64,000 nucleotides of DNA, taken from positions 62,001-126,000 of the forward strand of contig NZ_BCVZ01000001.1 in NCBI RefSeq assembly GCF_001592005.1. Direction: 5' to 3'. Of the stretch, positions 45,341 to 54,187 are shown one piece after another. The first letter of the stretch is position 1; each line of letters begins with the position of its first letter. The position numbers and the translations under genes are program-made. The stretch comes from Bacillus sonorensis NBRC 101234 = KCTC 13918 (GTDB lineage Bacteria > Bacillota > Bacilli > Bacillales > Bacillaceae). Below the pieces are notes generated by a model, which saw nothing but the letters and a program-made list of their open reading frames with translations, was not told the origin of the DNA and did no database searches.

Positions 45341-45376
45341 GGTTATACAACTATGAAAGCTTGTGGGGTGATAGCA

Positions 45377-45790
45377 ATGAAAACCTTTAGGCTTATTGAT
45401 TTGAAAATCGTCCGTCAGGATGACACGGCAAAACGGCTTGAGGAGTTCCCTCTGATCGACGGCCTGATCATCAACAAGGAAGACGGAGAAAACCACTGGA
45501 TGGTCGAAGGGCTTGTCTCTAAGGAGTATCGATATTTTTTTGAATACCTTTTGCAGGAAGGCAAAGAAGTCAAAACATACGTTACGATTACCAAAAAAAG
45601 CAACCGGCCCGCACAGCTGCTGGCAAAGGTCAAAAACATCACGGTTCTCGGAGAGCATGTCTCGGTTTTACTGGACGGCAAAATGGTGAGGTCCAAGTTC
45701 GGAAGGGATTCCGACAAGATTTTAGAGGGATTGATAAAAGAAGGGTATACCGGAGATCGGCTTCTTGAAGCATTTAAGCAAAATATATAA
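45377..45790 (+). CDS. ywpF: YwpF family protein, unknown function
   Basis: 137 residues from ATG 45377, which lies six bases after GGGGTG; the 45353 start lacks a ribosome site. The protein is soluble-looking, with KTFRLIDLKIVRQDD at the N-terminus and repeated short beta-like stretches (YVTITKKSN, ITVLGEHVSVLLDG). Length and place between ssbB and mscL match B. subtilis ywpF. No function can be stated. Confidence 0.85.
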   Translation: MKTFRLIDLKIVRQDDTAKRLEEFPLIDGLIINKEDGENHWMVEGLVSKEYRYFFEYLLQEGKEVKTYVTITKKSNRPAQLLAKVKNITVLGEHVSVLLDGKMVRSKFGRDSDKILEGLIKEGYTGDRLLEAFKQNI

Positions 45791-45826
45791 AAAAGGCTGT
45801 CCTATAAAAGCGGCAGCCTTTTTGTT
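45789..45826. terminator. Bidirectional terminator between ywpF and mscL
   Basis: AAAAAGGCTG (from 45790) pairs with CAGCCTTTTT (45814-45823); serves both convergent genes. Confidence 0.88.
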
Positions 45827-45831
45827 TACTG

Positions 45832-46221
45832 TTAAGAATGTTTCGTACGCTCCTTTAGCAAGTCGCGGATTTCTCTGAGGAGTTCTTCCTGAGGATCGGG
45901 ACCGGCTTCTTCTTCCTCCTCCAGAATGTCTTTCTTTTTCTTCAGCTTGGACAGATACCGGATAAAAATAAAAATCGAAAATGAAATGATGAAGAAGTTT
46001 ACGATCGTCTGAATGAACATCCCGTACTTGATGACGGCATCGCCGAATGTGAAAGAGAGTGCTGAAAAATCCAGTCCCCCCAGCAAAAGGCCAAAGACGG
46101 GCAGAATAATGTCATTGACGAGCGAGGTCACGATTTTTCCAAAAGCGCCGCCAATGATCACCCCGATGGCGAGATCGATTACATTTCCCTGAATCGCAAA
46201 GTTTTTAAAATCTTTCCACAT
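45832..46221 (-). CDS. mscL: Large-conductance mechanosensitive channel MscL
   Basis: Pentameric emergency valve that opens under membrane tension after osmotic downshock. 129 residues from ATG 46221 ([13 protein letters not shown]), preceded by AAAGGGG; the longer frame has no ribosome site. First helix [20 protein letters not shown], second helix [21 protein letters not shown]-terminal acidic coil [20 protein letters not shown]. Confidence 0.95.
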   Translation of the reverse strand: MWKDFKNFAIQGNVIDLAIGVIIGGAFGKIVTSLVNDIILPVFGLLLGGLDFSALSFTFGDAVIKYGMFIQTIVNFFIISFSIFIFIRYLSKLKKKKDILEEEEEAGPDPQEELLREIRDLLKERTKHS

Positions 46222-46253
46222 ACAAGGGTCCCCTTTCCGTGATTCATACATCA

Positions 46254-46289
46254 TAAAAAAACAAATGGGTTCATGCAAAACCCATCTGT
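46254..46289 (-). terminator. Terminator of fabZ
   Basis: On the minus strand ACAGATGGGTT pairs with AACCCATTTGT (one G-U) around TTGCATG and is followed by TTTTTT. Confidence 0.88.
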
Positions 46290-46294
46290 TCCGA

Positions 46295-46729
46295 TTATTC
46301 CTGTTTTTCTCCGAGCGAAAACATCAGCTCGGCTTCACAAACGATTTCACCGTCTACTTTGGCGACTCCTTTTCCTTTGCCGATTGAGCCGCGGAAACGG
46401 ATGACTTCAAGCTCAAGATGCAATTGGTCTCCCGGCTTGACCTGCCTTTTGAAGCGACAGCTGTCAATTCCTGCAAAAAACGCGAGTCTTCCGCGGTTTT
46501 CTTCTTTCATCAACAGGGCCACCGCTCCGATTTGCGCCAGTGCTTCCACAATTAACACACCCGGCATGACCGGGTAGTTTGGAAAATGGCCGTTAAAAAA
46601 TTCTTCATTTACTGTAACATTTTTATAACCCGCAGCCCGCTTGCCTTCTTCTACCTCCGTCACTCGGTCAATGAGCAAAAAGGGGTAACGGTGGGGAATA
46701 ATTTCTTTGATTTGTTGGGCATCAAGCAT
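46295..46729 (-). CDS. fabZ: 3-hydroxyacyl-ACP dehydratase FabZ
   Basis: Hot-dog-fold dehydratase of fatty acid elongation. Signature [14 protein letters not shown], catalytic His in [14 protein letters not shown] and Glu in [12 protein letters not shown] 46729 follows AAGGAGATG and gives 144 residues; upstream in-frame starts would add a non-family extension. Monocistronic, with its own terminator. Confidence 0.95.
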   Translation of the reverse strand: MLDAQQIKEIIPHRYPFLLIDRVTEVEEGKRAAGYKNVTVNEEFFNGHFPNYPVMPGVLIVEALAQIGAVALLMKEENRGRLAFFAGIDSCRFKRQVKPGDQLHLELEVIRFRGSIGKGKGVAKVDGEIVCEAELMFSLGEKQE

Positions 46730-46907
46730 TGACTTGGCATCTCCTTTTTTGGAAAATATGTAAAGAACAATCATTCGGTGCCTAATTCTGTACATCTGGA
46801 AGTATATTATGAAACGTCATCTTTTTCAACAATAGTTAAGCGAATTCCCCGGCTGTCCATACACCGGAACGATTCAGTCCATCCTTTTTAGGCCTGAATG
46901 TCCGCAG

Positions 46908-46957
46908 TAAAAAAGGAGCTGATTCCCCAATGCTGATTGGGTCCAGCTCCTTTTTTA
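46908..46957 (-). terminator. Terminator of the mbl-flhO-flhP side
   Basis: AAAAAAGGAGCTG (to 46921) and CAGCTCCTTTTTT (46944-46956) form a long stem. On the minus strand it directly follows flhP. Confidence 0.9.
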
Positions 46958-46962
46958 TTGTG

Positions 46963-47787
46963 CTAGCGCACCGAATTGATCAGCCCCATCATTTGATCCC
47001 CCATCGTAACCGCCCGCGAATTCATCTGGTAAGACCGCTGTGAAGCGATAAGGTCTGTCATTTCCTTTGACACGTCAACGTTTGACGCTTCAAGGAAGCC
47101 CTGCTTCATGGAGATATCCTGCCTTCCGGCTCCTGTTAAATTGATGAGAGCCGTTGCTTTTAAGTTATCGTCAACAGAAAAGAGGTTGCTGCCTTCCTCT
47201 ATCAGAGCCTGCGGCTTTACAGCCCGGACGATGCCTAAATTAAACCTCAAAGACGCTCCGCCTTGGCCTGATGAAACGGTAATGGTTCCGTTTTTATCGA
47301 CTTGGAAATTTTGATAGCGCCTGTCAAAACGGATTGCATTTCCGTTCTCATCAAGGACGGGGTGGCCATCCTTCGTGGCCAGCTGCAGCTGATTGGCGTT
47401 TCCTGCCGCAGGAGTCAATTCAAATGTTCCGTCTCTCGTATATTGAACTTCGCCATCGACATCGACCTGGAAGTATTGGTAAGGGGAGGTCAAGGCGATA
47501 TCCAGCTTCCGGCCGGTCTCCTTTACGCTTCCCTGGCTGTGTGTCAGCTTTTCGGTCATGACGGCGCCGACGCCGAGCCGGAGGCCGGGCGGCGTCTTTC
47601 TGCTTTGGGCCACTTCATTGTTCTTCTCGTTTACTTGTTCAATCTGCTGCCTTACGAGCTCTGAAAAGCTTGTATTTTTCGCTTTATATCCCGCCGTGTC
47701 AAGATTGGCAAGGTTATGGCTGATATTATTCATCTGTTTTTGCAGTTCATTCATCGTGTTTGAAGCTGTTATCATGGATCTTAGCAT
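46963..47787 (-). CDS. flhP: Flagellar rod/hook-basal protein FlhP (FlgF/FlgG family)
   Basis: Distal rod component of the flagellar basal body, 274 residues from ATG 47787. N-terminal rod motif NNISHNLANLDTAGYKAKNT; C-terminal SNVDVSKEMTDLIASQRSYQ and MGDQMMGLINSVR, the coiled-coil ends typical of axial proteins. ATG 47799 is in frame but touches GGAGG; 47787 lies 12 bases from it and gives the usual family start. Paralogous to flhO just upstream. Confidence 0.9.
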   Translation of the reverse strand: MLRSMITASNTMNELQKQMNNISHNLANLDTAGYKAKNTSFSELVRQQIEQVNEKNNEVAQSRKTPPGLRLGVGAVMTEKLTHSQGSVKETGRKLDIALTSPYQYFQVDVDGEVQYTRDGTFELTPAAGNANQLQLATKDGHPVLDENGNAIRFDRRYQNFQVDKNGTITVSSGQGGASLRFNLGIVRAVKPQALIEEGSNLFSVDDNLKATALINLTGAGRQDISMKQGFLEASNVDVSKEMTDLIASQRSYQMNSRAVTMGDQMMGLINSVR

Positions 47788-47848
47788 GTCTTCCAACATC
47801 CTCCATTTACGTTGATTGCGATCTTCGCCGGAAAGTGCCGAAGCTTAT

Positions 47849-48688
47849 TTATACAATTTTTCCAATTTCGTTCGCCGCTTTGTCCATGCTTTTATCATAA
47901 GCCTGAAGAACTTTTTGATTGGCTTCGAACGAGCGGTAGGCAGTCGTCATTTCCGTGTAGTCTCTCGTCACATCAACATTTGAGCGCTCTGACATCCCCT
48001 GTTTGAGCGAATAATTGACGGCGGGATTCGCGGCTGCGCTCGGCAGCTCCTGTCCATTTTCAGTCCGGTACAGGTCGTTTCCTTCCCTTGCCAAATTCCT
48101 TGTATCAAGCGCGATGCGAACGTCGATTGCTCCGAGGTTCCTGCCGTTTTCTGTCACGGTTCCATCCTCTTCCACTTTAAAGTTCCCGCTTTCCACGGCA
48201 ATCGGCCGGCCGGCTGTCGAAAGAACGACATTTCCGTTGATTGTCAGTTCATTGTTTTCATTTAATGAAAAACGGCTGCTTCTTGAGTAGCGGATATCTC
48301 CGCTCCCCAGTCTGACAGCATAGAACAGCGCCGCCTTATCCTTGGTCTGTTCATTAACGGGGACCTCTTTTTCACTGATCGCAATATCTGTCGGCTCATT
48401 CGTGCTCTGCAGATCGCCTTGCGAAAAAAGGGGCTTGAGCTCCTGCATGTAAACTCCCGTATTTAAAGAGCCGATCGGGGTTTGCTTCGAAAATGAGCGG
48501 GAACCGCTGCCTGTCTGAAAAGAATCGGACTCAATCCGGCTCAGGAGCATTTCGGGAAACGAGCGGATTGAACCTTGATCTTCTTTATATCCCGGTGTAT
48601 TTGCATTTGCAATATTATTCGTCAGCATTTCCGTGCGACGCTGCTGGGTGATCATTGCTGACGCTGCTGTATAAAGTCCTTTTAACAT
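47849..48688 (-). CDS. flhO: Flagellar rod/hook-basal protein FlhO (FlgF/FlgG family)
   Basis: 279-residue axial rod protein with MLKGLYTAASAMITQQRRTE, the rod signature NNIANANTPGYK, and the C-terminal RSNVDVTRDYTEMTTAYRSF. ATG 48688 follows GAGGTGA. With flhP it forms the distal rod on which the hook is built. Order mbl-flhO-flhP is that of B. subtilis. Confidence 0.93.
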   Translation of the reverse strand: MLKGLYTAASAMITQQRRTEMLTNNIANANTPGYKEDQGSIRSFPEMLLSRIESDSFQTGSGSRSFSKQTPIGSLNTGVYMQELKPLFSQGDLQSTNEPTDIAISEKEVPVNEQTKDKAALFYAVRLGSGDIRYSRSSRFSLNENNELTINGNVVLSTAGRPIAVESGNFKVEEDGTVTENGRNLGAIDVRIALDTRNLAREGNDLYRTENGQELPSAAANPAVNYSLKQGMSERSNVDVTRDYTEMTTAYRSFEANQKVLQAYDKSMDKAANEIGKIV

Positions 48689-48852
48689 CGTTTCACCTCA
48701 TATATGGTAAATACCTTCTATAAAGCGGGTTCTCTTTCGGTTTTAGGCTTGTAATGATCTTCATTTGCAAACCAGGAACATTTGTTCTATAATAACATTC
48801 AAGGATACCACTCTTTGTATCGGCTGTTTGGCGGCTGCTTTTAAGCTTTTCC

Positions 48853-48889
48853 AATAAAAAAACCTCATCCTGAAAAGAATGAGGTTTTA
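48853..48889 (-). terminator. Terminator of mbl
   Basis: AAAACCTCAT (48859-48868) pairs with ATGAGGTTTT (48879-48888). On the minus strand a T-run follows. Confidence 0.9.
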
Positions 48890-48892
48890 TAA

Positions 48893-49894
48893 TCAGCTTA
48901 ATTTGCGTTTCGGAAGCTTGTCCATGTTATCCAGCATGACGCCGGTTCCGACAGCGACACAATCCATTGGATTTTCGGCAACAAGCACAGGCACCTTCAG
49001 CTCTTCTGCAAGAAGCTGGTCGAGGCCGTTCAGCAACGCGCCGCCTCCAGTAATGATCACGCCTCTGTCGATGATGTCGGCTGAAAGCTCAGGCGGCGTT
49101 CTTTCAAGCACTTGTTTGGCAGCCTGTACGATAACGGACACCGATTCGCGAAGCGCTTCTTCCACCTCTTTGCTCGTTACCGTAATCGTTCTCGGCAACC
49201 CTGTGACCATGTCACGTCCGCGAATGGAGATTTCCTCATGACGTGCGTCTGGGAAAACAGTTGCGACTTTGATCTTGATGTCTTCTGCTGTCCGTTCACC
49301 TATTAACAGCTTGTACTCACGTTTGATGTAATTCAGAATTTCCAGATCAAACTTGTCCCCAGCCATTTTAATAGAAGAGGCGGTGACAATATCGCCCATA
49401 GAGATGACTGCGATATCCGTCGTTCCACCGCCGATATCCACTACCATGTTTCCGCTAGGCTGAAAAATGTCCATTCCTGCGCCGATTGCGGCTACCTTAG
49501 GCTCTTCCTCAAGATATACATGCTTTCCGCCGCTTTTTTCAGCAGCTTCTTTAATGGCTTTCTGCTCTACAGATGTAATATTTGTAGGGCAGCAAATGAG
49601 CATGCGCGGTTTTGAAAATAAACCTTTCACATTCAATTTGTTAATGAAATGCTTCAGCATGGCTTCTGTTACTTCAAAGTCTGCAATAACGCCGTCTTTT
49701 AATGGACGTATCGCAACAATATTCCCAGGTGTACGTCCTACCATTCTCCTTGCTTCTTCCCCGACAGCAAGCACTTTCCCAGTGTTTTTATCGAGAGCGA
49801 CAACTGAAGGCTCGTTTAAGACAATCCCTTTTCCTTTCACATGGATCAGCACGTTCGCTGTACCAAGGTCAATTCCAATATCCCTTGCAAACAT
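48893..49894 (-). CDS. mbl: MreB-like actin homologue Mbl
   Basis: Filament-forming ATPase guiding cylindrical cell-wall synthesis on the inner membrane face. 333 residues, exactly the B. subtilis length. Actin-fold motifs: IGIDLGTANVLIHV (phosphate 1), VDIGGGTTDIAVIS (phosphate 2) and ITGGGALLNGLDQ (adenosine). ATG 49894 follows GAGGAGGATA. The space to spoIIID holds only promoter-like AT-rich sequence. Confidence 0.97.
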   Translation of the reverse strand: MFARDIGIDLGTANVLIHVKGKGIVLNEPSVVALDKNTGKVLAVGEEARRMVGRTPGNIVAIRPLKDGVIADFEVTEAMLKHFINKLNVKGLFSKPRMLICCPTNITSVEQKAIKEAAEKSGGKHVYLEEEPKVAAIGAGMDIFQPSGNMVVDIGGGTTDIAVISMGDIVTASSIKMAGDKFDLEILNYIKREYKLLIGERTAEDIKIKVATVFPDARHEEISIRGRDMVTGLPRTITVTSKEVEEALRESVSVIVQAAKQVLERTPPELSADIIDRGVIITGGGALLNGLDQLLAEELKVPVLVAENPMDCVAVGTGVMLDNMDKLPKRKLS

Positions 49895-50091
49895 CTATCT
49901 ATATCCTCCTCGAAATCTGTTTCACAGCAATGTCCACATTCTGCCCTAATTATATATTTTATCATAAAAATTAGAAAAAAAAGCGTACTTGTGAAAGTTC
50001 TTCACAATTTTTTTGTGGCTTTTTATCGACAAACAGATGGAGGATATCGGGAAATGACGAAAATCGGCGTTTATTACTGATCCATTCTTCC

Positions 50092-50367
50092 CTATTGAAC
50101 AGGCTCCCTTTCAAGAATTTCCTCTTTCTTATATTTTAGTTTTGTCGCTTCCCCGCCTCGCAAATGTCTGATCGATTTATGATAATCAAGAATTTCTTTT
50201 ACTTCATTGGCTAAATCAGGGTTAATTTCAGGCAGCCGTTCTGTCAAATCCTTGTGTACGGTACTTTTGGAAACACCAAACTCCTTCGCGATCACACGAA
50301 CCGTTTTTTTCGTCTCCACGATGTACTTCCCTATCTTGATTGTTCGCTCTTTGATGTAATCGTGCAC
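50092..50367 (-). CDS. spoIIID: Sporulation transcription factor SpoIIID
   Basis: Mother-cell DNA-binding protein that modulates the sigma-E regulon and helps turn on sigK. 91 residues, nearly identical to the B. subtilis protein as remembered, with helix-turn-helix VRVIAKEFGVSKSTVHKDL. The start is GTG 50367. The small usd frame ends 14 bases upstream; in B. subtilis translation of usd is needed for spoIIID translation. Confidence 0.97.
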   Translation of the reverse strand: MHDYIKERTIKIGKYIVETKKTVRVIAKEFGVSKSTVHKDLTERLPEINPDLANEVKEILDYHKSIRHLRGGEATKLKYKKEEILEREPVQ

Positions 50368-50381
50368 ACCACTCGACCTCC

Positions 50382-50492
50382 CTAAAATGGATGTGAGAAG
50401 TGTGAAATGAGATCCGTATACTGAAAGAAATCACTATTTATACAGCTTCTTCGTTTTATGCTTTTCCAAGTAGAATTTTGAAATACTCCCAC
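50382..50492 (-). CDS. usd: usd, leader peptide needed for spoIIID translation
   Basis: A 36-codon frame with GTG start (CAC at 50490-50492) and TAG stop (CTA at 50382-50384): begins MGVFQNSTWKSIKRRSCINS and ends ISHFSHPF. A GGTGAGG sequence lies at suitable distance upstream. Size and place fit the usd leader of B. subtilis, which couples translation to spoIIID. Too short for standard gene callers. Confidence 0.65.
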   Translation of the reverse strand: MGVFQNSTWKSIKRRSCINSDFFQYTDLISHFSHPF

Positions 50493-50625
50493 GATCCCTC
50501 ACCTCAAACACTCTCTTTGTTAGGTTTGTATCAGTGTATTAGCATTGAAATGGGATTATGCTAAAAACTCAGGGAGGACAAGGGGTTTATCAGGCATTTT
50601 TATTTCGGGCTTCAAAATTTTCTGC
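50493..50625. other. Divergent space between usd-spoIIID and ywoH
   Basis: Should hold the sigma-E-type promoter of spoIIID on the minus strand; AATACAC and GATACAA segments near 50525-50540 could be parts of it, but no full match stands out. Confidence 0.35.
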
Positions 50626-50685
50626 TTTACAGGGTGTAGGACATCCAGTAAAATGAATAAAGTTTATTATTTACCTAGGTAAATA
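50626..50685 (+). promoter_or_regulatory. Promoter and palindromic operator of ywoHG
   Basis: TTTACA (50626-50631), 17 bases, TAAAAT (50649-50654). A perfect 18-base palindrome, TATTTACCT-AGGTAAATA (50668-50685), follows and would cover the region just after the transcription start; it is the likely site of the MarR-type product YwoH. Confidence 0.78.
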
Positions 50686-50704
50686 TTTAAGAAGGGGCTT
50701 TTTT

Positions 50705-51133
50705 ATGGAACACATCAATCGGACACTCATTCACCTCATGAACCAAAGCGCGCGGAAGCTTTCCAAAAAAACGAATGAACAGCTTGAAGCCTTCGGACTT
50801 TTTGGCGCCCAATGGTCAATCCTGTACTGCCTTCACACGTACGGCCCGATGACTCAAAAAGACATTTGGACGTATTTGCATGTTGAGGCTCCAACTGTGA
50901 CGCGGACGATCAACCGCCTTGAGAAAAACGGGTGGGTGCAAAGAATACAAGGCGAAGACAAGAGGGAAAAAGTCGTCAAAATGACGGATGCAGCCGTGCT
51001 GAAATATGATGACATTCAGTTGAAAATGAAAGAATTCGAAGAGGAAGTGCTATCAAGTTTCGATGAGAAAGATAAAAAAATGTTCCACCGATTATTACAA
51101 CAGCTGCTTACAGACAACGAGAAGGAGATGTAG
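50705..51133 (+). CDS. ywoH: MarR-family regulator YwoH
   Basis: 142-residue winged-helix repressor with PMTQKDIWTYLHVEAPTVTR in the recognition region and EKNGWVQRIQGEDKREKVV in the wing. ATG 50705 follows AAGGGGC. Four bases before the ywoG efflux transporter, which it probably represses together with itself through the palindrome upstream. Inducer unknown. Confidence 0.9.
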   Translation: MEHINRTLIHLMNQSARKLSKKTNEQLEAFGLFGAQWSILYCLHTYGPMTQKDIWTYLHVEAPTVTRTINRLEKNGWVQRIQGEDKREKVVKMTDAAVLKYDDIQLKMKEFEEEVLSSFDEKDKKMFHRLLQQLLTDNEKEM

Positions 51134-51136
51134 CCT

Positions 51137-52330
51137 ATGAAACAATCCGAGCCTATTTGGACGAGAGATTTTATCATGGTTGTTTTGATTAATTTGTTTA
51201 TTTTTGTATATTTCTATGCCTTTTTAACAGTTTTACCCGTCTATACGATGCAGGAGCTGGGAGGCTCCGAATCCCAGGGAGGGCTTTTGATCAGCGGGTT
51301 CATGCTTTCTGCTATCTTCGCAAGGCCGTTTTCCGGCGCGGTTATCGAACGGTTCGGGAAAAAAAGAATGGCGCTTTTGAGCGTGATCTTATTTACGTTG
51401 TCGTCTTTCCTTTACATCGTCATTCAAGATATTTACGTATTATTGGGACTTCGCTTTTTCCAGGGGATTTGGTTCAGCATCATCACGACGGTAACGAGCG
51501 CAATCGCAGCAGATTTGATTCCCGCGGCGCGCCGTGGCGAAGGACTCGGCTATTTTGCCATGTCTATGAACCTGGCTGTTGTCATCGGGCCGTTTATCGC
51601 TTTGAATCTGCTTGATAACATCAGTTTTACCGCACTGTTCGCTTTGTTTTCAGGAGTCGTGACCATCGGAATCCTCTGTACCGCGCTGGTTCGAATTCCG
51701 AAGGGGAATGACAGGACTTCCGCCGTATTCAAATTGTCTTTTTCCAACATGTTTGAAAAAGGCGCACTGCGGATCGCCACGGTCGGATTGTTTTTTTCTT
51801 TTTGCTATTCCAGCGTCATTTCGTTTATTTCGGTGTATGCAAAGTCTCTCGGCCTGATTGAAACAAGCAGCTATTTCTTTATCGTTTTCGCGGTGGCCAT
51901 GATGGTGACACGGCCGTTCACCGGAAAACTATACGACAAGGTCGGCCCCGGGGTCGTCATTTATCCGTCTATTATCATTTTCAGCATCGGGCTTTGCTTG
52001 CTTGCCTTTACGAACAGCAGCGGGATGCTTTTACTTTCAGGAGCTGTCATCGGCATGGGCTATGGTTCCATTACCCCCTGCCTGCAGACGCTTGCGATCC
52101 AGGCTTCGCCCAAGCACCGCAGCGGCTATGCGACAGCCACTTATTTTACCCTTTTCGATTCAGGGATCGCAGTCGGATCCTTTGTATTCGGGCTGGTCGT
52201 CTCACAAACCGGCTTTTCCAATATTTATTTGTTCACGGGAATTTTTGTTCTCATCAACCTTTTCCTGTATACGTGGAGCCAAAAATCTGCCCTCTTAAAA
52301 GAAGAACAAAATATATCAATAGCGGATTAA
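51137..52330 (+). CDS. ywoG: Major facilitator transporter YwoG
   Basis: 397-residue 12-helix transporter of the drug-efflux type. Between helices 2 and 3 it has [10 protein letters not shown], and in the second half [29 protein letters not shown] resembles motif C of antiporters, which suggests export. Position after a MarR gene supports induced efflux. Substrate unknown. Same order as in B. subtilis. Confidence 0.9.
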   Translation: MKQSEPIWTRDFIMVVLINLFIFVYFYAFLTVLPVYTMQELGGSESQGGLLISGFMLSAIFARPFSGAVIERFGKKRMALLSVILFTLSSFLYIVIQDIYVLLGLRFFQGIWFSIITTVTSAIAADLIPAARRGEGLGYFAMSMNLAVVIGPFIALNLLDNISFTALFALFSGVVTIGILCTALVRIPKGNDRTSAVFKLSFSNMFEKGALRIATVGLFFSFCYSSVISFISVYAKSLGLIETSSYFFIVFAVAMMVTRPFTGKLYDKVGPGVVIYPSIIIFSIGLCLLAFTNSSGMLLLSGAVIGMGYGSITPCLQTLAIQASPKHRSGYATATYFTLFDSGIAVGSFVFGLVVSQTGFSNIYLFTGIFVLINLFLYTWSQKSALLKEEQNISIAD

Positions 52331-52346
52331 CCGCTTCATCATCTTC

Positions 52347-52375
52347 CCGGGCAAAACATGTGCCCGGCTTTTTTG
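52347..52375 (+). terminator. Terminator of ywoHG
   Basis: CCGGGCA (52347-52353) pairs with TGCCCGG (52361-52367) around AAACATG, followed by CTTTTTTG. Confidence 0.9.
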
Positions 52376-52387
52376 TTTGACTTCAAT

Positions 52388-52414
52388 TGAAACCTTTTTG
52401 AACGTCATAACGTC
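52388..52414 (+). promoter_or_regulatory. ECF-type (sigma-M/X) promoter of bcrC
   Basis: TGAAAC (52388-52393), a 17-base spacer and CGTC (52411-52414) match the sigma-M/X/W-type consensus. B. subtilis bcrC is driven by sigma-M and sigma-X, so the site fits cell-wall-stress control. Confidence 0.75.
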
Positions 52415-52466
52415 CCCTAACTGTCTGATAAAATAAGATTCTATTAAAATACTGAAAGGTGATTTT

Positions 52467-53039
52467 GTGAACTACGAATTATTTAACGCAATCCACAGTC
52501 TATCACACCACAGCAATATTCTTGACAGCTTCATGATTTTCGTAACGGAAAAAGCGATTTACCTGTATGCGCTGATGCTGCTCGCGATCTGGCTGTTCGG
52601 CGGCTCTTCCTACAAAAAAAGCGTTCTTCAGGCAGGCTTCACAGGCATTTTGGGCTTGGCGGCCAATTATCTGATTACCTTGATTTACTACGAGCCGCGT
52701 CCTTTCGTCGCCCACCATGTCGATGTATTGATTCACCATGCCGCTGATGCCTCATTCCCAAGCGACCATACAACGGGGGCTCTGGCTATTTCCATCGCAT
52801 TCTGGCTCTGCCACCGCAGGCTCGGAAGCTTGATGATCGCCTTTGGATTGTTGACGGGATTCTCCCGCATCTGGGTCGGACACCATTACCCTGTTGATGT
52901 GCTGGGAAGCATCCTTGTTTCTGTTTTGGTGTCACTCATTGTACTTAGATTTTCCAAATACTTGACTCCTATTTTCAACTGGATCATTTCCCTCTACGAT
53001 TCGATCTTGCAGCAGTTGAAAAGAAAGATATTCAGATAA
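52467..53039 (+). CDS. bcrC: Undecaprenyl-pyrophosphate phosphatase BcrC
   Basis: Membrane PAP2-type phosphatase that recycles the lipid carrier of wall synthesis and gives bacitracin tolerance. 190 residues, about five helices. PAP2 motifs: YYEPRPF, ASFPSDHTTG and SRIWVGHHYPVDV, with the catalytic histidines in the last two. The start is GTG 52467, following AAAGGTGA. The promoter upstream fits envelope-stress induction. Confidence 0.94.
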   Translation: MNYELFNAIHSLSHHSNILDSFMIFVTEKAIYLYALMLLAIWLFGGSSYKKSVLQAGFTGILGLAANYLITLIYYEPRPFVAHHVDVLIHHAADASFPSDHTTGALAISIAFWLCHRRLGSLMIAFGLLTGFSRIWVGHHYPVDVLGSILVSVLVSLIVLRFSKYLTPIFNWIISLYDSILQQLKRKIFR

Positions 53040-53044
53040 AAAGC

Positions 53045-53090
53045 AAAAACCCGAACAGAGGATGGCTGGCATCCGGTGTTCGGGTTTTTT
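53045..53090. terminator. Bidirectional terminator between bcrC and ppaC
   Basis: AAAACCCGAACA (to 53057) pairs with TGTTCGGGTTTT (from 53077); the stem is 11 to 12 bases and T-runs flank both strands. Confidence 0.92.
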
Positions 53091-53092
53091 CA

Positions 53093-54022
53093 TTACCCTT
53101 TTAATGCTTCTGTTAATGGCGGCACAATTTGTTTTTTACGGGAAACTACGCCTTTTAATGTCGCTGTGTTGTCTGCCAATGTGACGTTAAACGCTTGTTC
53201 GACCGCTTTTGCAGCCTGTCCTGATGCTACGACGACCGAATCGTTCGTTAAAATGTCTGTGACGACAAATACAAATAAATCCAAGCCTTTTTCAGCAACG
53301 ACTTTTGAAAGTTCGGCATCCACTTCCTCTTTGCGGGAAAGGACATCGTTCGTGTCGACTGTATTCACCTGGGCAATCTCGACTTTACGGCTGCCCATTG
53401 TAAATTCTTTGGCATCAAGCGAAAGAAGCTGAGGAATCGTTTTTGCACTTAGATCGGCGCCTGCTTTCAGCATGTCCAAACCGTAGCTTTCGGCGTCAAC
53501 CCCTGCGATTTCAGCCAGTTCTTTCGCAGCCTTTACATCTTCTTCCGTGCAAGTCGGCGACTTAAATAGAAGGGAATCCGAGATGATCGCTGACAGCATC
53601 AATCCGGCGGTTTCTTTTTTAATGTCGACCCCGTTTTCTTTATAAAGCTTGTTTAAAATCGTCGCCGTGCATCCCACAGGCTCTGCGCGATAGTACAATG
53701 GATCGCTTGTTTCGAAATTGGCGATCCGATGGTGGTCAATGACTTCAAGCACGCGCACTTGATCCAAATCATCGACGCTCTGCTGGCGCTCATTATGGTC
53801 AACCAAGATGACGCTGTCCGTTTCATTGGCAACTGTCTCAACAAGGCGGGGAACCTCTGCTTTAAATTGGTCAAGCGCATACTGGGTTTCGCCGTTTATT
53901 TCGCCTAAGCGGACGGGCTCTGCTTCCATGCCGAGCTTATTTTTCAATTCTGCATATGCAATCGCTGAACAAATCGTATCCGTATCCGGGTTTTTGTGGC
54001 CAAAAATAAGTACTTTACTCAT
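53093..54022 (-). CDS. ppaC: Manganese-dependent inorganic pyrophosphatase PpaC
   Basis: Family II pyrophosphatase, 309 residues, exactly the B. subtilis length, from ATG 54022 after AAGGAGTC. DHH-family motifs: [13 protein letters not shown] at the N-terminus, [12 protein letters not shown], and the C-terminal [10 protein letters not shown] substrate loop. In B. subtilis the gene (yybQ) lies elsewhere, so here it is in a different context. Confidence 0.95.
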   Translation of the reverse strand: MSKVLIFGHKNPDTDTICSAIAYAELKNKLGMEAEPVRLGEINGETQYALDQFKAEVPRLVETVANETDSVILVDHNERQQSVDDLDQVRVLEVIDHHRIANFETSDPLYYRAEPVGCTATILNKLYKENGVDIKKETAGLMLSAIISDSLLFKSPTCTEEDVKAAKELAEIAGVDAESYGLDMLKAGADLSAKTIPQLLSLDAKEFTMGSRKVEIAQVNTVDTNDVLSRKEEVDAELSKVVAEKGLDLFVFVVTDILTNDSVVVASGQAAKAVEQAFNVTLADNTATLKGVVSRKKQIVPPLTEALKG

Positions 54023-54133
54023 GATCTGACTCCTTACTTGTTTTTTTATAGTAAGCTTACCTGACAATAAAAAAATCTGCAAACCTGTCACTTATTTTAT
54101 AATATTTATGAAGAAATTTGTATGTATGAAAAA

Positions 54134-54160
54134 GAAAAAAGAGCCCTTCAGCTCTTTTTC
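54134..54160 (-). terminator. Terminator of the Mn-catalase gene
   Basis: AAAAAAGAGC and GCTCTTTTTC with a short loop; on the minus strand a T-run follows the stem. Confidence 0.85.
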
Positions 54161-54187
54161 ATCTGGCTTACAGATTGATCTGCATAG

